20,359 nucleotides of DNA from Paramacrobiotus richtersi (taxonomy: Eukaryota; Tardigrada; Eutardigrada; Parachela; Macrobiotidae): assembly GCA_034698045.1 (NCBI GenBank), contig JAQGAU010001240.1:1-20359 (forward strand), in the 5' to 3' direction. This document shows, one piece after another, positions 1 to 9,316 of this stretch (position 1 is its first letter; every line of letters begins with the position of its first letter). The position numbers and the translations under genes were made by a program. The notes beneath the pieces were generated by a model, which was given only the letters and a program-made list of their open reading frames with translations, did not search any database and was not told where the DNA came from.

Positions 1-714
1 GCACTTTTCGTTTGTGCGTTGGTTTATGTTGGTCTTTGAGTACTGAGTGCAACACCGCTTCCCATTTTATCGATCCTGGCTGCGGGCAATAAAAAACTCG
101 CAGTGAAGCATACTGAAACTACAGGTCACTTGCCTTAAGGTGACTACTGGTAGATAGGAGTGAGGGCACCATGATGCGACGAGTAAGCACCAAAAACCAC
201 CGCTGCATTGGTCAATAACTATGGCCAGTGGTGACTGGCAGAGTACTTATCACTGAAACCATTGAGCAATGACCGCAACTGACCGCTGGTGAGTGATGAC
301 CATTGTTTATGAGTTATGGGCGCGAGTTATGAGTTATGAGTGCAAATTATGAGTTATGACTTATGAGTTATGAGTTATGACCAGCAATTATGAGTTATGA
401 GGTACATATCTAGCCCTATAAAGACAAGAGTACAGTATTATACAAAATATGCTGGGCACTAAAAATGCAAATTATGCAATCATTCATGCTGTCGCAGTTG
501 TTTGCTTGACTATTCCCTACCAAAATTCATGTTTTAATTATTTTAACCTAAAGCAACGCTAATCTGAGAATTATGAACGATAAAAAAGCTATATACGTAT
601 ATGTAGCTCAATTGAACGAGCCACGTTCCAGGGACGAAACTCGTTCAGGTCTACTTTCGATTACTATTTCTATAATATTGAACCCAGCTCTGATATCTCT
701 ACCATTCGACATAC
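1..714. other. Left-end stretch without a gene
   Basis: I find no gene here on either strand. The stretch lies downstream of the minus-strand SMYD-like pseudogene (copy 0), and exons 5-7 of that copy are not recognisable in it. The only clear structure is the 7-bp minisatellite at about 307-401. Just after it, bases around 386-413 resemble the upstream flank of copy 5 near 15680-15707, suggesting that this edge may hold the relic flank of another array member. Confidence 0.6.
307..401. repeat. 7-bp minisatellite, unit GAGTTAT
   Basis: A run of GAGTTAT/TTATGAG heptamers is interrupted by short unrelated spacers (GGGCGC, TGCAAA, CCAGCAA). I count about seven exact GAGTTAT units plus degenerate ones such as GACTTAT. 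It codes for nothing evident. It looks like replication slippage on a TTATGAG seed, and a shorter TTATGAGTATGAGGT version stands upstream of copy 5 near 15681. Confidence 0.85.
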
Positions 715-1846
715 ATCCTTTAGTCCCCGATAATCGGGAATATCCTCCGTGGCGTGTACAAACAACCGGCGCCCCCGGAAGTCCATGTTGACATTACCGG
801 TCCAGCAGACCGCCGTCATGGTGCGGTGGGCGCTTGCGGGAACAGTGCCGCCCCCACTGTGCGTTTCGAGTTTTTCGACAGGACGATAGGAAAGGCGTTC
901 CATTCCACAATGCTGAAGCTTTACACAAAACTACTCGGACCTGTTGCATCCCAATCGGAACTGCCCAATCTGGGATTGATCATCAGGATCCTGGATACGT
1001 GGAGGGAAAACGGCGCATGCAGAAACTTTTTGACAAATTTCTCTCGATCTGGACATACCATTTGCACAAGTAGTTGACCTTGTTTGGATTGCTGGGGAAC
1101 AGGGACATAATTTTCTCCATGGATTTTCGACCCAGCCCAGAGACCACTTTCGGATCAATGCCTTTCAGCGTTTTCGTCGTACCAATTGTCTGAAACGCCC
1201 ATACACCTTTCTCATTACTCGTTATAGGCAAAAACGATAAGACTTTTGCTCTTTACCTATTTCGTGTTCTGATAAACTAAATTTATCAGTCCGTGAGCAG
1301 TAACTAAGTTAATCACGGAGCAATCATTTCCATACATCCTATGGGCTATGCGTACATTTTTTATAATTATACCGTATGTTAGGTATTTCACTGATTTTAA
1401 AAACTCTAGGAACTTTCTTTAGGACAACCACTGAAAACCTATAAAAGTATTTTTACTTATCGAACCACACCTGAAATTTTCGTCTGATTTTCGACATAAG
1501 CAACATCATCGCCGTAGCGTCAACGGGTCCGAAAGGAACCTTCTTTTTTATTTCCTCGAGGAATGCGGCACTTTTCTAGTCCCCTGCCTACCGAATAAAC
1601 ATCGAATAGCTACAGTTCGCCACTGGTTATCGCGAGAACCCGATACTCGTGGTTTCTGACCTGACAATCTGCATCGCAATATCGATGCAATTTACACCCT
1701 GAACAAGTCTGAAGTTCGTCACGCTCCGCAAAGCAATACGCACAAAAATTCTGGTATTCGTCCCAGTGGAAGCACCAGACCCACGGTTCGCATGACAGGA
1801 TCAAATCTCCACTGGAGAGGGAAGGGTTGGTCGTCTGTTGATCCAT
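715..1846 (-). pseudogene. Copy 0: SMYD-like (MYND-SET) pseudogene, subfamily B, 3'-truncated
   Basis: Read on the minus strand, exon 1 (1846-1661) is open and encodes a complete first part of the MYND finger (CAYCF, TCSGCKLHRYCDADCQ). Exon 2 (about 1587-1471) keeps the frame and a MSKIRRKFQ end like the other copies, but its DWK tryptophan is a TAG at 1576-1578 and the His/Cys part of the finger is scrambled. Exon 3 (about 1189-1059) encodes the SLGRKS-type helix (SGLGRKSMEKIMSLFPSN). Exon 4 (about 1000-715) has recognisable NAFPI and MTAVCWTGNVNMDFRGR motifs, but in different frames, with a likely one-base loss just before MTAVC and another shift before NAFPI. Exons 5-7 were not found. ATG at 1844-1846 is the first in-frame start; the open frame before it has only a TTG. 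It is divergent to copy 1 and closest in signature residues to copy 6. Confidence 0.8.
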
Positions 1847-2277
1847 TTTCAATGGGAAAAATAAATCAATAAATTTGCGAAATTTCGGTTCGCTTCCTTA
1901 CCGCCCTGAATAGCAGGTTATGCACTTACTTTGTACTGTACACGGAACTTGCACACTGGGCGGCGGAAATGCGCGTGTGCGTAAAGTCTGACTGAAAATT
2001 CTGAAATGACTTTTTCTGCGGAAGTGGTTTCTTTTCATGGCATAATTCGCATTGGTCTTGTTCTCATTGTTTTGGTGGTTTTTCCTTGTGCCCAATAATT
2101 TACGGGTAACACTTTTTCGATTGATTGTAAGTGGATGTAGTGTCACTGTCGAACGCGTGGTCTATCAGATTCCACAACATTTTTTCCTTTTTTGCTTCGA
2201 ACTGACAGAAAGTTTGTGATTTAGCCTAGCGGAAATTTTGGAAACTTGGAATACCCGAGCCAGACTTTACGTGAACG
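1847..2277. other. Head-to-head intergenic region between copies 0 and 1
   Basis: This 431-nt stretch separates the start codons of the minus-strand pseudogene and copy 1, so it could have held a bidirectional promoter. Apart from the TTCCACAAC box near copy 1, I see no open frame worth calling. The distal upstream blocks seen before copies 2-5 are missing here, which places a rearrangement breakpoint between the two divergent copies. Confidence 0.55.
2170..2186 (+). promoter_or_regulatory. TTCCACAAC box, copy 1
   Basis: TTCCACAACATTTTTTC lies 108 nt before the copy 1 start codon. The same box followed by a T-run precedes copies 2, 3 and 5 at nearly the same distance and is degenerate before copy 4. 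The role (promoter, initiator or 5' leader element) is inferred from position and conservation only. Confidence 0.45.
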
Positions 2278-4613
2278 ATGACTTCAGATATGCCATGCCG
2301 ATCCTTCTCAGCTGGAGATTTATTGCTTTCGTGCGATCCCTGGGTATGGGCTATGGCAAGTCGGGACGAATACAGCCGATATTGTGCATTCTGTTTCACG
2401 GAACGTCAGGATCTGCGGACATGCTCGAAATGCAAACTCCATCGATACTGCGATGCAAAGTGTCAAGTAAGAATGGCTAAGCTGTAGTTATTCATAACCA
2501 AACAAGTCGAACGGGGCATGATTAATACTGACAACGGATATTGAATTTACCTGTCAGACTGCGGACTGGAAGCAGGAGCACAAAGCGGAATGCGTCATCC
2601 TCGGAGGCAGTACAGGACAACGCGAATTAATGCCTGTGATTTTGATGTCAAAGATAGCAATAAAGCTTGTGGTATGGGTAACTGAAAGTCGTTTTACTTG
2701 CAAACCTTTCTTTGACTTATCACGCGAAAACGTGTGTTCAATGTAAGAAAACCCAGCAGCATGACAACTCCATACCAGAGCGAATTTACCTTGCATGTAT
2801 AGCTTATTGTCAGAGAAGGAGTACAACTCCGCTTTGTAGAAGATTACCCATGATAACTTGGCTGGAGTGGGAACGACAACAGTCCGCGACATTCTGGATT
2901 CGCTTCCCCGCTATCCAGCGAATGGAAACCGCCCATCCTTCTTTGATTTTACAGCGTATGAAATGTGAAACCGGATACAGATTAAAGCACCAAGATATTG
3001 TTCTTATTGTAGTTTGGAGAAAATTCATCCCGAAACGATCTTCCCAAAGTACGTCCCAAACCCATTCGGCGGTCCGCGTGGTTTTGCGGATTTCGTCAGA
3101 CTCATTGAGTACAGTGCCTTCCCAATCCTGGAGCCAGGCCTTAGAGGCACCAAACCCAGCCTTATTGGAGCAGCAGTAATTTTGCAGGCACCCTTCCGGC
3201 TCATGACGCCGGTGTGCCGGGATAGTAACGTAGTCCTAGACTTCCGCGGACGGAAGTTTGTTGTTCACGCGACGGAGGACATTGCTCAGTACACAGGACT
3301 AGTTGACGTATGTTCACCGTTGCATATGTATTTTGTTGTGCTTGTTCCCAGTTTGTAGCGATATCCCAGATTCCCATGTTGTTTTGTAAAGCTTGCATCA
3401 TTTCTTTGCTTCCTAGCTGCGGTACACTGAACTTCTGTGCGATCCATTCTTCTTAACGCCAACGGACCGTCGACGATCATTCGAAGAAATCTACCACCGT
3501 CCATGTGACTGCCGGAAATGCACTCCTGAATATGTATGTGGGATTGCCTGAAAATGGGCGTCAGGATAGCTTTCCTAATGATTAGTGCTGACACTGCTGA
3601 GAAATATTTTAGTACTGTTAGTGCCGAGTATATACTTTGTCACTATCACATCTTCAAGGTGCGTGAACCGAAACTGTAATCCTATAAACCGATGGTCAAA
3701 ACCTTACCCTGTAATAAGTAAGCAAGCAAATTCGATTGGGCAGTAACAGTACAGATGTGCGTTTGCTTTGGTTATTCGCACTAAACTTGTATTTGCTGTT
3801 GCAGGAAGCGGAAATCAATCCTTTGAAATGCGTAACTCCCGGCTGCGCGGAACGTCTCCCAAGTGATGAACGCGCACTTCTACCGTGCCCACAATGCGGA
3901 GCGATTGGCCAGCCTGGAAAACTACAACAGCTGAAACGCTTTGTCAACAAGTTGGAAAAAATCCATAAGCGTTGGAGACTAAACGAAGCCCAGGTGGACT
4001 ATGCCGCGGAGGCTACTCTCCTGAAAGAAATAGATATTACGGGAATCTTACACGCTGATTCTCACATTCGCGTTGTCGTCGGTTGGTACGGAATCACTTG
4101 CTACGAAATCCAGGGGCGCCATGTTGAAGCATGGGAATTATGCAAAGGACTGATCGGCTGTGTACGGTAGGTATTTCGTTCTGCAATAAGGTGTTGAGCT
4201 ACCGTAAGTTCGTAAAGATTTCTAGCAGAATGCCTGCAGTGCCCCTCTGTCGAGCAGGTTGTAATCGAGATTTTTTTAGAGAAATTATCCCGAGGTACCA
4301 CCCTCGCCGCGTAGATTTCCTGATGGAAGCCGGGATTTGTCTTTTTAAATTTTTGGGGAAACTTCTAATTATGGAAATGGATCCCGACACAAAACAACAG
4401 GCGCTTCAGCTGCTAACCGGTTTGCTCGACAATTCAACAATGGATGTCGACTTCTGTAAAGAAGCTTGGCAAATCTGCAGGAGCATCCACGGAGAAGATT
4501 CAGCACCGGCAAGAGACGCATGGCGGTGTTATGAGCTCCTTGAGGGCGCAAAACAAGACATGGCAGAAGTTTTACGGCAGTCACTACGACTGACTGAAAA
4601 TGTCACGCATTAA
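2278..4613 (+). CDS. Copy 1: SMYD-like MYND-SET-TPR protein, 508 aa, 7 exons
   Basis: Exons: 2278-2466, 2558-2671, 2840-2955, 3013-3307, 3417-3533, 3805-4166, 4280-4613; all introns are GT-AG with phases 0,0,2,0,0,2, and the join is open throughout. The start is fixed by an in-frame TGA two codons upstream (tgaacgATG). The MYND finger is complete (C36, C39, C49, C52, C58, C62, H71, C75). The SET-like region follows: helix in exon 3, SAFPI in exon 4, then MTPVC at 204-208 where SMYD enzymes have NHSC. Post-SET CDCRKC is at 268-273, and a CX4C/CX2C knot at C286, C291, C305, C308. A helical TPR-like tail follows (YHPRRVDFLMEAG, KEAWQIC). Oddities: exon 2 is the shortest of the family (38 codons), exon 4 is 15 nt longer than in copies 3-5, and NAFPI reads SAFPI. 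The protein is likely a non-catalytic, zinc-rich binder. Confidence 0.87.
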
Positions 4614-4633
4614 ATCATTTTTTCTTTGCCTTG

Positions 4634-4639
4634 ATTAAA
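4634..4639 (+). promoter_or_regulatory. Candidate poly(A) signal ATTAAA, copy 1
   Basis: ATTAAA stands 21 nt after the copy 1 stop in a CTTTGCCTTGATTAAAG context. The copy 5 3' flank has a similar TTTTGATTAAAAT near 18813. It is a known signal variant, but no transcript evidence is available. Confidence 0.35.
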
Positions 4640-5116
4640 GCACAATACAGTGGAACACGCTGGGAAGCACACTCGAACTGCAGAGAGATCCGGCTCAATA
4701 ATATGATCAAAACTGAATAACGCGGTGGTAATGTTTATATATGATACATATACGAATAACTGGGTTATTACAACACAAGAGCAGACAACCCGTTAGGGAC
4801 TTTAAGTCTGGTCGAAAGTGTTTTCGTGCTTATCACCTTGTTGTAGTGGCTTACAGCATCCGAATGTTCACAACATCGTAGTTGGTTCTTTGTGACTGTA
4901 TCGTATTTAATAAGCAAGCTTTCTGCATTTTGTTATAGCTTCCATTACCACATTGTCGCGCCATGTTGTTTGTATTGTTGAATGAATTCCTGTATGGAAT
5001 GATAAAAGCAAGGTGTGTTTTTACAATATAGAGGAACTGCACAGACAATGAAGTAAAAGATACGCCTCTCCGGGTTTTCTCACAGAACGCCTAATTCTGC
5101 TCTGATGTCAAAGAGT

Positions 5117-5185
5117 GACAAGGATGCACATCCGCATTACCTGTATAACTATCATTCTTTACCGGTTCCGCAAGGTCACACGGCA
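5117..5185 (+). promoter_or_regulatory. Distal upstream block, class I (copy 2)
   Basis: About 390-320 nt before the copy 2 start. The stretch 5128-5150 is identical over 23 nt to 15805-15827 before copy 5, and both continue into a GTTCCGCAAGGTCAC/GTTTCGCAAGGTCAC element. The matching position upstream of two array members makes it a candidate regulatory block, or simply less diverged flanking sequence of a shared duplicon. Confidence 0.45.
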
Positions 5186-5398
5186 CTACGCTTTGCCTAC
5201 CGTCAAGTACAGTAGGCTGCCTGATATCCAAAAAGTTTTATTCTTGTATTTGCATATAGGTTTGCACACACGGCGCCCTACACAAAATAAAACCAATCAG
5301 AGAGCGAGAAACTCTAAAATCCGTTGAACTTGGCAGTGAGATTTCTTTTCCAGCTGAATGTTCTGTTACATTTTCTATTCATATTGAAGGTTTACGGA

Positions 5399-5414
5399 TT
5401 CCACAACGGTTTTT
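5399..5414 (+). promoter_or_regulatory. TTCCACAAC box, copy 2
   Basis: TTCCACAACGGTTTTT lies 107 nt before the copy 2 start codon and matches the boxes of copies 1, 3 and 5. The following T-run and CATTTCGAAA are close to the copy 5 version. Confidence 0.45.
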
Positions 5415-5505
5415 CATTTCGAAATGCCTGTGTCGATAGAAAGCTGGCAATTTTAGCAGAAATTTTGGAAACCAATAATAAGTACCAGCAGATTCTACGT
5501 GAACG

Positions 5506-8402
5506 ATGGCTTCGGAGAGACCCTACCGTTCCTTCTCGGCTGGAGATTTGGTGCTGTCCTACGATCCCTGGATATGGGCGCTGGCAAGTCGGGATGAATA
5601 CAACCGGTATTGTGCATTCTGCTTCACGGAACGTCAGGATCTGCGGACCTGCTCGAAATGCAAACTTCATCGTTACTGCGATGCAAAATGTCAGGTAAGA
5701 ATCGGTACCAGATCGTTATGCAGCTGTACAGTAGTACTGCAGGCAACAAAATGATCCCACACCACACATCGGTCAGTAGATCTAGAGTGGAGATGGCAAC
5801 GGTGTTACCAATGCGTGTCGGTGCGGTGCGCGGTGCGGTTCCTGAAGCAAACCGCACCGTTCAGACCGGTTCCGCTCGGACACCGGTGCGGTGCGGCCGC
5901 ATTACCGGTGCACAGCGGTGCACCGAAAAAACCGCGACTACCAAAATAATGACTCAATGAGGCATAAATCGGTGATTTTATGTTTCTGCGTCTGGCAAAT
6001 CCATGGAATACCAAGATTTCGGAAACATCGAAGCAGGAGCTCTGGTTTTTCTGCGACGATTGCGTACGTGCGTGATAAAGTCACAACTTTTGAGAGTTCA
6101 CGCTCTGAAAACCTTGATGAATACTGGCTAACTATGCTACGAATGAGAGTACCGAGGCTGTCGCCATAAACCGACTGCACCGACGGTGCACCGCAGTTCA
6201 TACGGTTCGGTGCGCTCTTGGAACCGGTTCGAACGGTGCGGTGCCAGATTTCAAACCGTTACCACACCGGCTAAACCGCGGTGCACCGTCGGTGCGGTGC
6301 GACTTTGCCATCCCTAATCTAGAGTAATCGTATTTGGAAGCGAGTGCGCTATGATTATGTCGTAATGGATTTGTAATTTCCCTGTTTAGATGGCGGACTG
6401 GAAACAGGAGCATAAAGTGGAATGCGCTCTGCTCGGAAGCGTGGATACATCTACGAATATGGTCCACCCCAGTAATGAACATCCAATAATGGCTGTGGTT
6501 TTGACGTCAAAGATTGCCCTAAAACTTCAGGTACGAGTAAACAAACTACAGTACTGTACTTTTAATTTCCCTCGCAAACTTTCTTTTAGTTTGAGCTTAC
6601 CTTGAAGTGAATGAGTACTAAATACGTACCTCTGCTTTGTAGCGGAGCACCCGGGATAACTTGCATGAACTCGGAGAGAAAACAGCCCGCGAAATTCTGG
6701 ACTCACTTCCCACTTATCCGGAGAAGGAAAAGTTTCGATCATTCTTTGAATTTAAAGCGTAAAAAAATCTGAAACCGGAAGAACCGAGTAATTAACTAGA
6801 TGCAGTTCGGTTTGCAGGTTGGAGAAAACTCATCCCAAACCATTATCTCCAGCGTCACAGCTTCGAAAGGAGGCTGTCCTCAAAGTTATAGAGCACAACG
6901 CCTTTCCAATCCTGAACCCAGGAACCAAAGATAAGGTCATTGGAGCAGCAATCATTCCCCAGGCATCCTTCCGGGCCATGACACCGGTCTGCTGGGATAG
7001 CAACGTGATGTTAGACTTCCGGGGACGGAAGTTTGTTGTTCATGCGACGGAAGACATTACGCAATACACAGGACTAAATGACGTATGCTTGACGCTGCAT
7101 TTTCTTGTTGTGATTGTGCTGGTGAAAATGTTGCGATACCCATACTTGCAGCTTGGTTTGTAATGCTTGTAGCATTTCCTTGCCTTCTAGCTGCGGCATA
7201 GTGAACTGCTGGACGATCCATCCTTCTTAACGCCAACGGAACGTCGACGATTATTCCAAGAAATCTACCACCGCCCATGTGATTGTCGGAAATGCACTCC
7301 TGCATATGTAAGCTGGAATGATTGATTGAATGATTGATATATGAGTGCATGGACTCTACTTTGCTTATCACTACTGTTGCGCTTGAAAAAACTGTTTTTT
7401 TTATAGCTTTATCACAGAATACTTTATCACATCTCTAAACCACTGTATGAGTCTACGTAAACCGAATAATTAGAATTAGGAAGTAAGCAAGCAAAACCGC
7501 TTGGGCGTTAACAGTAACTGTACATATATCTACGTATATCATAATATGTAACCTATTCGCACCATATGTTTTCATTCGCTGTTGTAGGAAGCGGAAATCA
7601 ATCCTTTGAAATGCGTGACTCCCGGCTGCACGGAACGCATCCCAAGTGATGAGCGTGCACTTGTACCGTGCCAACAATGTGGAGCGATTTGCAATCCGGA
7701 AAGATTGCAGCAGTTCAAGCGCTTGGTCAACAAACTGGAAAACATCCGCAAAGGTTCCTGGCTGAACGGAACCCGTGAGGAGGCAGAATATGCCGCGGAA
7801 ACTGTACTTCGGAAAGAAATAGATTCCACCGGAATCTTACATTCCGATGCTCACATCCGCTTTCTTGTCGGCTGGCACGGGATCGCTGACTACACACGCC
7901 AAGGACGCTGCGTGGAAGCGTGGGAATTGTGTAAAGGACTGATCGGCTGTGTTCGGTAGGTATTTCGGTCCAACGTCTTAAGCTGGTGCAAGTTAGTGAA
8001 GACTTCTGACGCCTTCGTGTCAGGTTGTAATCGATATTTTGTAGAGAAATTATCCCAAGGTGCCACATTCTTCGCGCAGATTTCCTGATGGAAGCCGGAC
8101 TTTGTGTTGGCCGATTTTTGAGGAAACTGCGAGATATGGAAAAGGATGCCGTCACAAAACAGGAGGCGCTTCGGTTGCTAACCGATTTATTCGACAATTC
8201 AGCAATGTGTTCCGACTTTTATAAAGAAGCTGGGGCAATCTACAGTAGGATCTACGGAGAAGATACAAAACAAGCAAGCGACGCATGGCAATGTCATGAG
8301 TTCGTCGAGGAGGCAAAGCATGAGATGGCAGGAGTGATACGACAGTCATTGCAACTGACTGAACATGTTACTGTTACCAAGCGTTCTTCTGAAGTGCGCT
8401 AA
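5506..8402 (+). CDS. Copy 2: SMYD-like MYND-SET-TPR protein, 517 aa, 7 exons
   Basis: Exons: 5506-5694, 6390-6530, 6643-6758, 6818-7082, 7191-7307, 7588-7955, 8045-8402; phases 0,0,2,0,0,2; the joined frame is open. The start follows an in-frame TGA (tgaacgATG). The MYND finger is complete across exons 1-2 (CAFCF, TCSKCKLHRYCDAKCQ, then EHKVEC). In the SET-like part MTPVC occupies 203-207 instead of NHSC. The tyrosine that other copies keep in LRY at the start of exon 5 is His240 here, so even that catalytic-position residue is lost. Post-SET cysteines are 267, 269, 272; the knot is C285, C290, C304, C307. Exon 4 is 15 nt shorter than in copies 3-5, removing the FNPFC segment. The C-terminus (TVTKRSSEVR) extends into sequence that is 3' UTR in copy 3. 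Intron 1 is about 695 nt because of a MITE insertion. Confidence 0.87.
5780..5787. repeat. Left target-site duplication of the MITE
   Basis: ATCTAGAG is repeated exactly at 6317-6324 on the other side of the element. It fits the nTnnnnAn consensus known for hAT target sites, with T at position 2 and A at position 7. Confidence 0.85.
5788..6316. mobile_element. Non-autonomous hAT-type MITE, 529 bp, in intron 1 of copy 2
   Basis: The left end reads TGGAGATGGCAA and the reverse complement of the right end reads TAGGGATGGCAA, a 12-bp terminal inverted repeat with two mismatches and a hAT-like GGATGGCAA core. It is flanked by the exact 8-bp duplication ATCTAGAG. The subterminal regions (about 5815-5925 and 6175-6300) are packed with GGTGCGGTGC/GCACCG motifs in both orientations, a layout typical of transposase-binding subterminal repeats. 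No transposase domain is visible; the frames inside have no family resemblance, so movement would need an enzyme supplied elsewhere. The donor before it and the acceptor after it are intact, so it can be spliced out with the intron. The other copies lack it. Confidence 0.88.
6317..6324. repeat. Right target-site duplication of the MITE
   Basis: Exact second copy of ATCTAGAG directly after the right inverted repeat end (TTGCCATCCCTA). The perfect match suggests a fairly recent insertion. Confidence 0.85.
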
Positions 8403-8645
8403 AGTTGTGGTGGCAAATACGGAAAACTGTCATGATAATCTGTCATGTGTTGTTTTTTTCCGCCTCAAATCTTTTTTCTTTGCGGTCAAGAAAGGGAACT
8501 TACTGGTTAGCTATTTTTATTGGCTAGGCATATAACACATAAACATAATGCATATGCGTACAACGGTAACCGTACATGTGAACAACACGCATCGTAATCG
8601 CTGGTTATCTGCTGAGAAAGGGATTTTTGCGAAGAGGGCCGGGAT

Positions 8646-8656
8646 GTATATATAGA
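8646..8656 (+). promoter_or_regulatory. TATA-like sequence
   Basis: GTATATATAGA is the best TATA-like match I noticed upstream of copy 3, but it lies about 670 nt before the start codon and the other copies have no clear counterpart. It is reported only as a weak candidate for an upstream transcription start. Confidence 0.2.
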
Positions 8657-9005
8657 GCTCTACGCTACAGACTGCACACGCGCGAAATAAGCCCCATAAA
8701 GAATTTATGATTTTTTACCAATTGTTTCACAGCTGCGGATCATGTTTCACGCACAAAAGCACTTCTTGATTTTTATCAGGAGATTGTTGTAGCGGTGTCT
8801 TCTGCTAACAGTGTTACTTCGTTACTCGGCATTTATTTCAGAATTTCAGCTGCAGTTACGCATACGGGGTCATCGTCCAAATGTCTCTATATTAAAACAA
8901 GATGTGTTTTTCGGTACAAAAATGCCACGCAGCATCAGAACAACAGACAGTCAAGTGAAACATCCGCGTCCGCTTTTATCACTAAACTATCATTCCGGAT
9001 TTCAT

Positions 9006-9030
9006 ATGAAGAGGATGCACATGCGGATTA
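9006..9030 (+). promoter_or_regulatory. Distal upstream block, class II part 1 (copy 3)
   Basis: A block reading ATGAAGAGGATGCACATGCGG and onward closely matches 12531-12555 before copy 4. A weaker version (GAAGAGAATGAACATCCGC) occurs before copy 5. The role is unknown; it may be ancestral duplicon sequence or a regulatory site. Confidence 0.4.
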
Positions 9031-9095
9031 TGGGGCTGGTTTAGAATTTTTCAAGGTCACACGTTATGACGCGGTTGTGCGTGCGTATGCCTCGC

Positions 9096-9173
9096 CGTAA
9101 AAATTTCTTCGTTTATCTGCGTGTAAAGACACACGACGCACAATACTGTTCAGAAAGCATAACCGACCGGAAT
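9096..9173 (+). promoter_or_regulatory. Distal upstream block, class II part 2 (copy 3)
   Basis: About 78 nt that align with 12652-12720 before copy 4, including CGTGTAAAGACACACGACGC versus CGTGTAAAAACAAACGACGC and an ACTGTTCA...AGCATAAC end. Copies 2 and 5 lack it at this position, so copies 3 and 4 form their own promoter class. Confidence 0.45.
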
Positions 9174-9224
9174 ACAGTGAGCATCCTGGCTGAATGATTT
9201 GTACGTTGTTATATTAATATTAAT

Positions 9225-9243
9225 TTCCACAACAGTTTTTTTT
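9225..9243 (+). promoter_or_regulatory. TTCCACAAC box, copy 3
   Basis: TTCCACAACAGTTTTTTTT lies 92 nt before the copy 3 start codon. It is preceded by an AT-only stretch (TATTAATATTAATT), the most AT-rich setting of the five boxes. Confidence 0.45.
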
Positions 9244-9316
9244 GGGCGGACTGTTTGCGAAAGAAAGGTTGCAGTTTTAGAAACCTGGAATACCAGAGTC
9301 AGATTCTACGTGAACG

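Larger units (their letters stand above)
4614..5505. other. Intergenic region between copies 1 and 2
   Basis: This 892-nt stretch has no gene that I can support. It contains the presumed 3' end of copy 1, AT-rich sequence around 4725-5040 with nothing recognisable, and the copy 2 upstream region with its distal block (about 5117-5185) and TTCCACAAC box (5399-5414). Short frames here have no family resemblance and are not conserved at the corresponding place of the other units. Confidence 0.55.
8403..9316. other. Intergenic region between copies 2 and 3
   Basis: This 914-nt stretch has no gene. After the copy 2 stop comes the 3' flank motif with two TGTCATG units (about 8428-8448) and a TTTTTTCTTTGC stretch. 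A TATATATAG sequence lies at 8647-8655, and the class II distal blocks of copy 3 lie at 9006-9030 and 9096-9173. The open frames between 8795 and 9100 resemble no family and coincide with the conserved upstream block, so I treat them as chance. Confidence 0.55.

Noticed and set aside
300-405. CRISPR-like repeat array
   Set aside because: The unit is 7 bp with direct head-to-tail copies and no regular spacers, in a eukaryotic setting; it is a minisatellite.
573-1077. Plus-strand open frames at the left end
   Set aside because: They are antisense to the copy 0 pseudogene exons 3-4, whose SET-like motifs are clear on the minus strand; the plus-strand peptides have no family resemblance.
2712-3179. 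155-codon plus-strand frame across exons 3-4 of copy 1
   Set aside because: It runs in the wrong frame relative to the conserved family sequence (DNLAGVGTTT, LEKIHPE). It is long only because the real exons restrict stops in the other frames.
4165-4170. CGG-TAG read as a stop ending a shorter protein at exon 6
   Set aside because: The G-GTAGGT is a splice donor at phase 2. The same junction is GGTAAGG in copy 5 and GGTACGT in copy 4, and joining to the next exon restores a conserved Arg-Glu/Gln-Ile.
5788-6316. Coding content inside the intron 1 insertion
   Set aside because: The frames there are low-complexity products of GGTGCGG repeats with no transposase motif; the element is non-autonomous.
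7727-8197. 156-codon minus-strand frame
   Set aside because: It is the antisense of exons 6 and 7 of copy 2 plus the intron between; the sense strand carries the conserved TPR-like domain.
8795-9100. 101-codon frame upstream of copy 3
   Set aside because: The same DNA is conserved upstream of copy 4, but the frame is not kept there, so conservation is non-coding.
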